A DNA stretch of 64,000 bases from Methylophilus glucosoxydans (lineage in GTDB: Bacteria; Pseudomonadota; Gammaproteobacteria; Burkholderiales; Methylophilaceae), in NCBI RefSeq assembly GCF_042676145.1, contig NZ_JBHTJW010000001.1:248001-312000 (forward strand), in the 5' to 3' direction. The notes beneath the pieces are model-generated. The model did not search any database and had not been told where the DNA came from. It worked only from the letters and a program-made list of their open reading frames with translations. This document shows, piece by piece, positions 40,291 through 48,060 of the stretch. Made by a program: the position numbers and the translations under genes. How positions within the stretch are numbered: the stretch's first letter is position 1; the number at the start of each line of letters is the position of its first letter.

Positions 40291-42561
40291 ATGCCATCCG
40301 GCTTTAATAAGAAAACAATGACGATAGCGCTGATGATGGCGCTTCCAGCGATTGCGATCGCGGCAGATGAAGAGAAAAAAACTGCAGACGCGACTCAGAC
40401 CATGACCGAGGTGAAGGTCAAAACGCAACGAATTCAAGATGCGCCTAATAAAGGCTATCAAGCGACCAAGACCCGCGTCGGTAAAACCTATCAGGATCCG
40501 CAAGATGTGCCGCAGGCAGTCACTACGCTAACCAGAGAATTGCTGCATGATCAGCAAGTGGGCTCACTGCGTGAAGCCTTGCGGAATGTGGTTGGCTTAT
40601 CAGTCAATGCGGCTGAAGGGGGCCGTGCTGGCGATAACTTTAACCTGCGCGGTTTCTATACCTTTGGCGATATTTATCTGGATAACATGCGTGACACCGC
40701 ACAGTACAACCGCGAGACATTTAACCTGGAGCAGGTGGATGTCTTGCGTGGTTCTGCGGCGATGTTGTTTGGGCGTGGTCAGGCGGGTGGTGTCATCAAC
40801 CAGGTGAGTAAGATGGCAGAGTTACACGACAAGAATATCGTGACAGGGAGTCTGGGTAATTATGATTATCATCAAGCGACGGGCGACTTTAATAAAAAGC
40901 TGACAGATACAGCGGCCATTCGCGTGAATGTCATGGATAGGCACGAAGAAACCTACCGCAAAAACCCGGCAAACGGGGATCATCCCGAATTTGATCGTCA
41001 GGGGATTGCAGTCAGTTTTGGGGCTGGTATCGGGACTGAAAACGAGGTCTTCTTAAATCATCAATATTTGCGCACTCGAGATGTCCCGGATTTTGGCGTT
41101 TCTTTTGTAAATGAGCGCCCTATTAACACTACGATTAATGGGACCAAAGTAGACGATAAGACCTTCTATGGAAGTAGTAATAATTTTGACAATAGTGATA
41201 CCAATATTACTACCGCCATTTTCACCCACAAATTTACTGAAGACACACAACTGCGTACTCAATTAAGACATGGGGATTATGAACGCGCATATTGGGCGAA
41301 AAAGCCAAGTTCAACATTATTGCCAACCGCCAATCAAAGCGTTGGTGGTAACGTTACAAGGACTCAGTCTTATCAAACATATAATCTCCAATCCGACTTT
41401 ACGACTAAGTTTGATTTAGCTGGTATGCATCACTCACTACTGAGCGGTGTTGAATATTTGCATGAGCATTCATATAGAAACTCTTTGCAACCAGTCAATC
41501 CTAATACAGGGCTTCCATACACGCAGACGGGTAATGCACTGAATAACGCGATTACCGCGAACGGTGTGTCATATTCTAGTGGGTTTGAGGCAATGACTGG
41601 AACGCCTGCGAAGTTTTCTGCCGATAACTATGCTGTATATGTTCAAGACAGTATAGAGTTTATTCCACACTGGACAGTTTTGGCAGGTCTGCGTCGAGAT
41701 GAAATGAAGGCTGATTACAATACTTCTGCAGTCTCTAGTTTAGATTATGGGCAAAATAGCTACCGCAGTGGTTTGTCATGGCAACCAGATGCTAACCAGC
41801 ATTACTACATCACTTACAGCAACTCCTTCAGCCCAACAGCGGACCTGTATCAGTTAACTACAGTCAAACAACCGCCTGAGCGTAGTCGAACCCTTGAGAT
41901 TGGGTCCAAATGGTTGTTCTTAGATGGCGACTTAGCCTTAAGAACCGCTATTTTTACAACGACTAAAGATTGGGAGCGTAATACAGATATTGCTTCCTTT
42001 GGTAATACGCCAATCCTTACTAAGAGACGTCGTACAAATGGTTTAGAAGTCGAACTCACTGGTAAAGTAACAGAGAATTGGGATATTTTTGCTGGTGTTG
42101 CTTTCCTTGATGCCACAATTATTAATCCGGCAGTGAATATTTGTGCGCAAACATCGAATACATGTTCAACGATTGGCCAAGTTAATGCTGCTGACCCAAG
42201 ATTTGCAGGTGAGCGCGCTAGAAACACGCCACGTACGACTTTTAATCTGTGGACAACTTATGACTGGAGTAATGGTTGGAAAATCGGTGGCGGGGTAGAG
42301 GCCAAAGCGGATCGCTACGGATATAACCCTACAGCGACGACAAGTACAGCATTTGTAAATGGTCAGTTTAAACCCAATACTGCACCTGGCTATGCACGCG
42401 TCGATGCGATGGTGGCCTACGAACAACCGAAATGGGCGGTGCGTTTAAATATCAAGAACTTGCTGGATAAAACGTATTATGATGCGATTTATGATAATGG
42501 TGCTTTCTTGACACCAGGCAACCGTCGTCAGGCTATCGTCACTACTGAGTACAAGTTCTAG
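40291..42561 (+). CDS. TonB-dependent catecholate siderophore receptor (Fiu-like)
   Basis: A 756-residue receptor. Signal peptide about 1-27 (ends AIAADEE). TonB-box-like TMTEVKVKT is at about 40. The plug has DVPQAVTTLTRELLHDQ, NFNLRGFYTFGDIYLDNMRD and QVDVLRGSAAMLFGRGQAGG, closely following Fiu/CirA-type catecholate receptors. The barrel ends IVTTEYKF. A piuC/ybiX homologue follows after 8 bases, as in the fiu-ybiX arrangement of E. coli, which strengthens the call. Confidence 0.94.
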   Translation: MPSGFNKKTMTIALMMALPAIAIAADEEKKTADATQTMTEVKVKTQRIQDAPNKGYQATKTRVGKTYQDPQDVPQAVTTLTRELLHDQQVGSLREALRNVVGLSVNAAEGGRAGDNFNLRGFYTFGDIYLDNMRDTAQYNRETFNLEQVDVLRGSAAMLFGRGQAGGVINQVSKMAELHDKNIVTGSLGNYDYHQATGDFNKKLTDTAAIRVNVMDRHEETYRKNPANGDHPEFDRQGIAVSFGAGIGTENEVFLNHQYLRTRDVPDFGVSFVNERPINTTINGTKVDDKTFYGSSNNFDNSDTNITTAIFTHKFTEDTQLRTQLRHGDYERAYWAKKPSSTLLPTANQSVGGNVTRTQSYQTYNLQSDFTTKFDLAGMHHSLLSGVEYLHEHSYRNSLQPVNPNTGLPYTQTGNALNNAITANGVSYSSGFEAMTGTPAKFSADNYAVYVQDSIEFIPHWTVLAGLRRDEMKADYNTSAVSSLDYGQNSYRSGLSWQPDANQHYYITYSNSFSPTADLYQLTTVKQPPERSRTLEIGSKWLFLDGDLALRTAIFTTTKDWERNTDIASFGNTPILTKRRRTNGLEVELTGKVTENWDIFAGVAFLDATIINPAVNICAQTSNTCSTIGQVNAADPRFAGERARNTPRTTFNLWTTYDWSNGWKIGGGVEAKADRYGYNPTATTSTAFVNGQFKPNTAPGYARVDAMVAYEQPKWAVRLNIKNLLDKTYYDAIYDNGAFLTPGNRRQAIVTTEYKF

Positions 42562-42569
42562 GAGTTAAT

Positions 42570-43250
42570 TTGCTGTTAAGTTTACCGGGGGTTTTGCTTG
42601 AAGAAGAGCTGCATACTATCCGTGCCTTGCTGAAGCAGGCGCAATGGGTGGATGGCCGCACAACCGCCGGTATTCAGGCAGCCAGTGTTAAAAACAACCA
42701 GCAACTGGCCGAAGACGACCCGTTGCTGGCACAAATCCGCAGGATCGTGTTGCAGGCATTGCAGCGCGATCCTTTATTTTTTTCGGCCGCGTTGCCAGAC
42801 AAAATCTTGCCGCCTTTTGTGAATCGTTATGCGGGTGAGACCAATGCCTATGGATTTCACGTCGATAGTGCCATGCGTCATATGCCGGATGGTAGTACGC
42901 GGGTACGGGCAGATGTTTCGGCTACTTTGTTTTTTAACGACCCGGATGAATATGAAGGCGGTGAGCTGGTGGTGCAGGATGTGTTTGGTGACCAGCGCAT
43001 CAAGCTCAAAGCGGGTGCTATCGTCATTTATCCTTCCAGCTCGGTGCATGCGGTGACGCCGGTCACGCGTGGTGAGCGCTTGGCCAGCTTTATGTTTATT
43101 CAGAGCATGGTGCGCGACGCCGCGCAACGGCGCATGCTGTTTGATATGGATATGGCCTTGGTCCGCTTGCGCCAGCAACAAGGGGAAACGCCAGAAGTGG
43201 TGCAGTTAACCGGCATTTACCATAACCTGTTGCGCCAGTGGGCGCTCTAA
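42570..43250 (+). CDS. piuC: Fe(II)/2-oxoglutarate dioxygenase PiuC/YbiX family
   Basis: A 226-residue protein starting with TTG at 42570 after AGGAGTT. Iron ligands are His and Asp in YGFHVDSAMRH (about 95-100) and the distal His in SSSVHAVTPVTRGERLA (about 158), which also supplies the Arg for 2-oxoglutarate. N-terminal LEEELHTIRALLKQAQWVDG and TAGIQAASVKNNQQL match YbiX. The family accompanies catecholate receptors; its substrate is unproven. Confidence 0.94.
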   Translation: MLLSLPGVLLEEELHTIRALLKQAQWVDGRTTAGIQAASVKNNQQLAEDDPLLAQIRRIVLQALQRDPLFFSAALPDKILPPFVNRYAGETNAYGFHVDSAMRHMPDGSTRVRADVSATLFFNDPDEYEGGELVVQDVFGDQRIKLKAGAIVIYPSSSVHAVTPVTRGERLASFMFIQSMVRDAAQRRMLFDMDMALVRLRQQQGETPEVVQLTGIYHNLLRQWAL

Positions 43251-43254
43251 GCGA

Positions 43255-44301
43255 ATGCAGTCCTTACCTTTGCTCTCCTATTTTGCCCAGCAAGCGCAAG
43301 CCAAATTGCCCGCTGATGTCTGGCATTATTTGCAGTCAGATGCCGGGAACGGGTTGCAATTGCAGGTCAACGAAGCTGGTTGGCAAAGCAAGAAAGTTTG
43401 CCCACGTCCACTCCAACCCCTCCATCAACCGAACACAAGGTGTAGCATTTTTGGCGAGCAATGGGCGCATCCCATCCTGCTGGCGCCAGTGGCTTATCAG
43501 CGCTTGTTTCATGCCGATGGCGAGATTGGCACCGCTGTCGCTTGCAATGCCCAGCAGGGGCAGATGATGGTGAGCAGTCTGGCCAGTCAAGCCGTGAGCG
43601 AGATTGTGATGCAGGCGCAACAACCGCTCTGGTTTCAGCTCTATTGGCAAGGCGATCGTGAACGTACCCAAGCGTTATTGCATAAAGCCGTGGCAGCTGG
43701 CATTAGCGCAGTCGTGTTCACTGTCGATGCGCCAGTCAAGCAAGCTTTGATCGATTTACCCGAGGGGATTTCCGCGGTCAACCTGGCGCAGCCATTGGCA
43801 ATGCGACCCTTACAAACGGGCCAAAGTACGGTGTTCGATGGCTGGATGACGCAGGCGCCGACCTGGGACGATGTGGCCTGGCTCAGGCAGCAAGTGAACC
43901 TCCCCCTGCTACTGAAAGGCCTGATGCATGTAGAGGATGCCCAACGGGCGGTGGAATGCGGCTGTGACGGCGTGGTCATTTCCAATCACGGTGGCCGCGT
44001 GCTTGATAGCACTCCGTCTGTGGCGGCAGTGCTGCCAACGATCGTGGCTGCCGTGGGTAGCCAATGCAAAATCCTGGTGGATAGTGGTGTCCGCTCCGGG
44101 CAAGATGTGTTTAAAGCGCTGGCGATGGGCGCTGATGCCGTTTGTATTGGTCGCCCTTATATATGGGGCCTGGCCGCAGAAGGCGCGATGGGCGTGGCAA
44201 AAGTGATCCGCACTTTGCGTGATGAGCTGGAAATGACCATGGCGTTGACTGGCGTTTCGAATTTGGCAGAGCTGCGCCAGGTAGAATTCTTTGAATCATG
44301 A
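43255..44301 (+). CDS. FMN-dependent alpha-hydroxy-acid dehydrogenase
   Basis: A 348-residue TIM-barrel flavoenzyme of the lactate oxidase/glycolate oxidase/LldD family. Family marks are ILLAPVAYQRLFHADGE, WFQLYW, LLLKGLMHVEDA (active-site Lys), and SNHGGRVLDSTPS with catalytic His and Arg. Usual members have Q where this has V after SNHGGR. IGRPYIWGLAAEGAMGV closes the FMN site. It follows piuC by 4 bases, an unusual place for this enzyme, suggesting a role tied to iron or siderophore metabolism or to the redox partners downstream. Confidence 0.9.
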   Translation: MQSLPLLSYFAQQAQAKLPADVWHYLQSDAGNGLQLQVNEAGWQSKKVCPRPLQPLHQPNTRCSIFGEQWAHPILLAPVAYQRLFHADGEIGTAVACNAQQGQMMVSSLASQAVSEIVMQAQQPLWFQLYWQGDRERTQALLHKAVAAGISAVVFTVDAPVKQALIDLPEGISAVNLAQPLAMRPLQTGQSTVFDGWMTQAPTWDDVAWLRQQVNLPLLLKGLMHVEDAQRAVECGCDGVVISNHGGRVLDSTPSVAAVLPTIVAAVGSQCKILVDSGVRSGQDVFKALAMGADAVCIGRPYIWGLAAEGAMGVAKVIRTLRDELEMTMALTGVSNLAELRQVEFFES

Positions 44302-44314
44302 AAAGGACGTTTTG

Positions 44315-44593
44315 ATGAAAAAAATTGGTTTTTCACTCTTGTTGGCAATTGGCCTGCTGCATGCACAAGCTACGTTGGCCGCGGCGGATTGCAAATCCTA
44401 TCCAAAAGAGGAGTGGGCTTCGGAAGATACCCTTAAAGAAGCGCTGGAAGCAGAGGGCTATACCATCAAAAAATTTAAAGTAGACGGTAATTGCTACGAA
44501 ATTTATGGCCGTAACAAAGAGGGTAAGAAGGTTGAGATTTACTTCGACATGAAAACGCTGGCGATCGTCAAAGCCATCGGGTTGAAAGACTAA
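44315..44593 (+). CDS. Periplasmic PepSY-domain small protein
   Basis: A 92-residue exported protein; ATG at 44315 has AAAGGACG upstream. Signal peptide about 1-22 (ends TLAAAD). The mature part, LKEALEAEGYTIKKFKVDGNCYEIYGRNKEGKKVEIYFD, is a typical PepSY domain, with two cysteines that could form a disulphide. Lies between the flavoenzyme and cytochrome b561. Such pairs are thought to take part in periplasmic electron transfer. Confidence 0.88.
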   Translation: MKKIGFSLLLAIGLLHAQATLAAADCKSYPKEEWASEDTLKEALEAEGYTIKKFKVDGNCYEIYGRNKEGKKVEIYFDMKTLAIVKAIGLKD

Positions 44594-44601
44594 GTGGCGA
44601 G

Positions 44602-45135
44602 ATGTTGCAGCCATCCGCAATGCTTTGGCCCTGGTGGGTGCGTCTGAGTCACTGGCTGGTGGCAGCCGGGGTGATGGCATTGTGGCTGATGAGCCATGTC
44701 TGGTACGAAACGGATGTGCTGCATCGCACGGTTGGCTACGCTGTGCAGGCAATCATTTTGATCCGCATCTTGGTCGGGTGTTTTAGCGCATATCCAAGTG
44801 CGCGCTTTCATCTGCCCGGCCTGCGTGACATCCGCTTGCACATTGCAGAGGTGCGTCAAGCAACCCTGCCTGTGCATGCCGGGCACAATCCGCTAGGCCA
44901 ATGGGCCGTGTATGTCATCTGGATGCTGATTGCCTTGCTGGCGCTGACTGGCTGGTTAAGCCGCACCGATGCCTTTTGGGGCGAAGAGGGGCCGGTTGTA
45001 ATTCATGCGCTGTTGAGTTGGTTGCTGATGGCTGTGATTGCGTTGCATATTGTTGCGGTAATCTGGATTGGACGCTTGTCCAAGCAGCATTTAGTGCGGC
45101 AAATGTGGCATGGCCGCATTCACTTACGCAAATAA
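44602..45135 (+). CDS. Cytochrome b561-family membrane protein
   Basis: A 177-residue di-heme membrane cytochrome with four helices. Heme-ligand histidines are seen in RLSHWLVAAGVMALW (helix 1), LHRTVGYAVQAIILIRILVG (helix 2) and IALHIVAVIWIGRLSKQHLVRQM (helix 4), with a conserved GHNPLGQWAVYVIWMLIALLALTG for helix 3. Start 8 bases after the PepSY gene. Probably moves electrons between quinol and a periplasmic acceptor. Confidence 0.92.
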   Translation: MLQPSAMLWPWWVRLSHWLVAAGVMALWLMSHVWYETDVLHRTVGYAVQAIILIRILVGCFSAYPSARFHLPGLRDIRLHIAEVRQATLPVHAGHNPLGQWAVYVIWMLIALLALTGWLSRTDAFWGEEGPVVIHALLSWLLMAVIALHIVAVIWIGRLSKQHLVRQMWHGRIHLRK

Positions 45136-45150
45136 GCGGGCCTTGCGCCT

Positions 45151-46941
45151 TTAATCTACTTCAATCGGTGGGGCAACCTTGAGCACTTCTTCTACGGTTG
45201 TCAGTCCCGCCGCAATTTTCTCAGCACCGTTTAACATCAAAGGCTGCATCCCCGCTTGTGTAGCGGCTTGTCTGAGCTGAATCAAATCGGTTTCAGGCGT
45301 GATCAGTTTGCGTAAGGTCGGCGTCAGTGTCAGCATCTCATAAATCCCGGTGCGACCACGGTAACCCGTGTTGCGGCACTCCTTGCAGCCCACGGTTTTC
45401 ATGATTTTTGCCGGTTTGGCGGCCTTGAACGGGCGCGTAACGCTGGCCCATTCTGCGTCTGAAATGGTGGCTTCTGTTTTGCAATGCGGGCACAAGGTGC
45501 GCACCAGCCGTTGCGCCATAATCCCCAGCAGGCTGGAATGTATCAGGTAAGCAGGCACGCCTAAATCCAGCAAACGCGTCACAGCCGATGGCGCATCGTT
45601 GGTGTGCAGCGTGGATAGCACCAGGTGGCCGGTCAGTGCGGCCTGAATCGCCATATCTGCGGTCTCCTGGTCGCGGATCTCGCCGACCATGATAATATCG
45701 GGGTCCTGGCGCATCAGTGTGCGTATGCCTTCGGCAAAGCCCAGGCCGATATTCTGTGTCACCTGCATCTGGTTAAACGCCGGCTCTATCATCTCAATCG
45801 GGTCTTCTACCGTACATACATTGACTTCATCGGTCGCCAATTGCTTGAGGGTAGTATACAGCGTGGTGGTTTTGCCCGAGCCGGTAGGCCCGGTGACCAA
45901 AATGATGCCGTTGGGCTGGTGTGTCCACTGCGCCCATTGCTCGCCCTGTCGCTTGGAAAAACCAAGTAACTGAAAATCCTGTACCAGCACATCCGGCTTG
46001 AAAATTCGCATCACCAGTTTTTCGCCAAACGCGGTCGGCATGGTCGATAAGCGTAATTCAACCTCTTTGCCATCAGTGTCTACGGTTTTGACACGGCCAT
46101 CCTGTGGGCGGCGTTTTTCCACCATGTCCATCCGCCCCAGCAGCTTGATGCGGCTGGTAATCGCATTCATGATATTGCTCGGCAACTGATAGACCTGATG
46201 CAAGACACCGTCGATGCGGAAACGCATCAAGCCCAGATTGCGGCGCGGTTCCAGGTGGATATCGCTGGCGCGCTGTTCAAACGCATATTTAAACAACCAG
46301 TCGACAATACTCACTACATGCTGTTCATTCGCATCCAGTTGGCGGTCTTTGCCCAGCTCAATCAACTGTTCAAAGTTTTGTACGCCGACAATTTGTCCGG
46401 CCTTGGCGGCATTGGCAGATTGAATCGCTGCAGAAAGCTGATACACCTCGGGCAAATAACGCTGCAAGTCCAGCGGATTCACCATCACCACTTCAATGCG
46501 CAACTTCAGCATACGCTCCAGATCATGCAGCCAGGTCTGGTGGAACGGATCGGCCGTCGCAATTGTGGCCACCCCATTCTTGACCGTAATCGGCATGATG
46601 CGCAGGCGCTCGGCATAGGCTTGCGACACAATTTGCGCCGCGGCACTAAAGTCCAGTTTTAGAGGGTCGATTTGATAATAAGGCACTGCAGCCTGCTCTG
46701 CCACAAAGCGACTCAGGGCCTCTACAGTCAATAATTGATTGGGGTTTTGTAAATCCGGCCATTTTTGCTCGGCCACAATCACAACCGGGTGAATTTTGGA
46801 GCTGTCCCTCTTGCGATCTTTATAAAGCTTTTCAGCCTGGACTTTATCTGCATGCCCATGAGCAACCAGCATGCGTAACAAATCCGAGAGGCGCAGGCTC
46901 TCTATGGTTTTGGGCGAGGAAACGGGGATTGGACTATTCAT
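45151..46941 (-). CDS. GspE/PilB-family secretion or pilus assembly ATPase
   Basis: A 596-residue type II secretion/type IV pilus ATPase. It has an N-terminal GspE_N-like domain (about 15-160), then Walker A GPTGSGKTTTLYT (about 353-365), Asp box VEDPIEMIEP, Walker B RQDPDIIMVGEIRD, and His box TGHLVLSTLHTND. A zinc-binding element has CPHCK and CKECRNTGYRGRTGIYEM near the end. Convergent with cytochrome b561. No other pilus or secretion genes are next to it, so its machine lies elsewhere. Confidence 0.93.
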   Translation of the reverse strand: MNSPIPVSSPKTIESLRLSDLLRMLVAHGHADKVQAEKLYKDRKRDSSKIHPVVIVAEQKWPDLQNPNQLLTVEALSRFVAEQAAVPYYQIDPLKLDFSAAAQIVSQAYAERLRIMPITVKNGVATIATADPFHQTWLHDLERMLKLRIEVVMVNPLDLQRYLPEVYQLSAAIQSANAAKAGQIVGVQNFEQLIELGKDRQLDANEQHVVSIVDWLFKYAFEQRASDIHLEPRRNLGLMRFRIDGVLHQVYQLPSNIMNAITSRIKLLGRMDMVEKRRPQDGRVKTVDTDGKEVELRLSTMPTAFGEKLVMRIFKPDVLVQDFQLLGFSKRQGEQWAQWTHQPNGIILVTGPTGSGKTTTLYTTLKQLATDEVNVCTVEDPIEMIEPAFNQMQVTQNIGLGFAEGIRTLMRQDPDIIMVGEIRDQETADMAIQAALTGHLVLSTLHTNDAPSAVTRLLDLGVPAYLIHSSLLGIMAQRLVRTLCPHCKTEATISDAEWASVTRPFKAAKPAKIMKTVGCKECRNTGYRGRTGIYEMLTLTPTLRKLITPETDLIQLRQAATQAGMQPLMLNGAEKIAAGLTTVEEVLKVAPPIEVD

Positions 46942-47543
46942 GTCACATGCTGGCTAGACTAGCTGCAAATGATGCAAGAGTCATGCCATCAGGAGGTGGC
47001 AGAAATGGTCACATTGCTTAGATTGGAAATGTGTTTAGTCTGGGTTTTCTAAAGGTTTTTTAATTTGAGTCTGTCACTTATTGTTGAGCGTTATTAAGTT
47101 TTGATTTGGGGAAAATCTTGATGGATGTTTCTTAAAGAGATATTTTTTGCCTCTAGGCGAGTTGCTTTCTGGTGCTTTTCTACCAGAAAGCAATCTAAGA
47201 GGAGGATACTCAGCCATCACGCCCTTACGGCTTCCTTGCGTTGCTTGCAGCTAAAGCAAGCATAGTGGATGTGAGCATAAAAGATGATCGTTTCTATAAA
47301 AAACGTAGATTTATTTTGCGGTCTTGCATCAGGGTCAGCTATCACAAATTGGCAAAAGGTGAAGATGATCAGTGGTAACGCCTATAACCTTTTTTCATTA
47401 TGAGTTAGCTCAATATCATTCTTTCCCTGAAAGCCATTTATTTCGAACACAGTAGTGTTTTACGAGCGTGTTAACTTTATCCAAGAACAGATTTCTTGCT
47501 GCGCGGTTCCAAAGTTGCAGTGCAAGACGATCAGGTATATGTC
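46942..47543. other. Gene-free stretch with two perfect hairpins
   Basis: No convincing coding frame. It holds a perfect 12-bp stem with 8-base loop (47162-47173 with 47182-47193) and a 7-bp stem (47242-47248 with 47256-47262). Neither is near the end of an intact gene. A small RNA or remnants of a lost gene are possible; nothing decisive is visible. Confidence 0.4.
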
Positions 47544-47914
47544 TCAAGTTTTCAGGCAAAATTGATTTGAAGTTTTATTGCTCCATTCTGATGGGCTACA
47601 TCCGATTTCCTCCATGAACATACATGTAAAAGCTGAAACAGATGCGTAGCCTAAGTCATTGATATCTCTGTAGTACAGTAATTCGTTGATAACTTGCCCA
47701 ATGTGAAAAATGCCTTAAATTTTCTTTTCCGTTGCCTGTTATTTAAGCCAACCTCTGACTTAAATTTACGAGTCATTCTGTTAGCACTTGTCCCTAATAA
47801 TTTTCCCCACTCATTGATAGAGCGATCTTCCGCTGATTTTCCGCAAGATATTTTTACTGCATATTTTAAGGAAAATCGATAAAGAGGATGGTTGCCAAAG
47901 AGTGGCTTAATACT
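47544..47914 (-). pseudogene. Decayed AraC-family regulator (C-terminal fragment, frameshifted)
   Basis: On the minus strand, one frame reads HPLYRFSLKYAVKISCGKSA, then EDRSINEWGKLLGTS and NRMTRKFKSEVGLN: the linker and first helix-turn-helix of an AraC-type domain. A second frame then reads INELLYYRDINDLGYASVSA followed by FTCMFMEEIGCSPSEWSN, the second helix-turn-helix, ending at a stop at 47544-47546. The two halves are joined only by a frameshift near 47700, and no N-terminal domain is readable upstream. It is a degraded copy next to the amine oxidase operon, and is not a copy of the intact regulator at 52314. Confidence 0.8.
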
Positions 47915-48060
47915 GCATAAAATAGAACTTGCAAAAATGTGATAGTTGTTTGTGGGTGATAGCGAGAAACTACGTGTAACTCTGTTGCTCTAGAAATTTC
48001 TCGATTTCGAATTGTCGAGTGGCAGGTGATTCATTATTGATTATTCACAAAGGTACTATC

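Noticed and set aside
47694..47882. A 62-codon plus-strand frame in the gap before the amine oxidase
   Set aside because: It is antisense to the readable AraC-domain remnant, lacks a ribosome site and matches nothing.
48000..48030. A sigma-54 promoter (TGGCA...) upstream of the amine oxidase
   Set aside because: TGGCAGGTGATTCATT has a plausible -24 half but no TTGC-type -12 at the required spacing.
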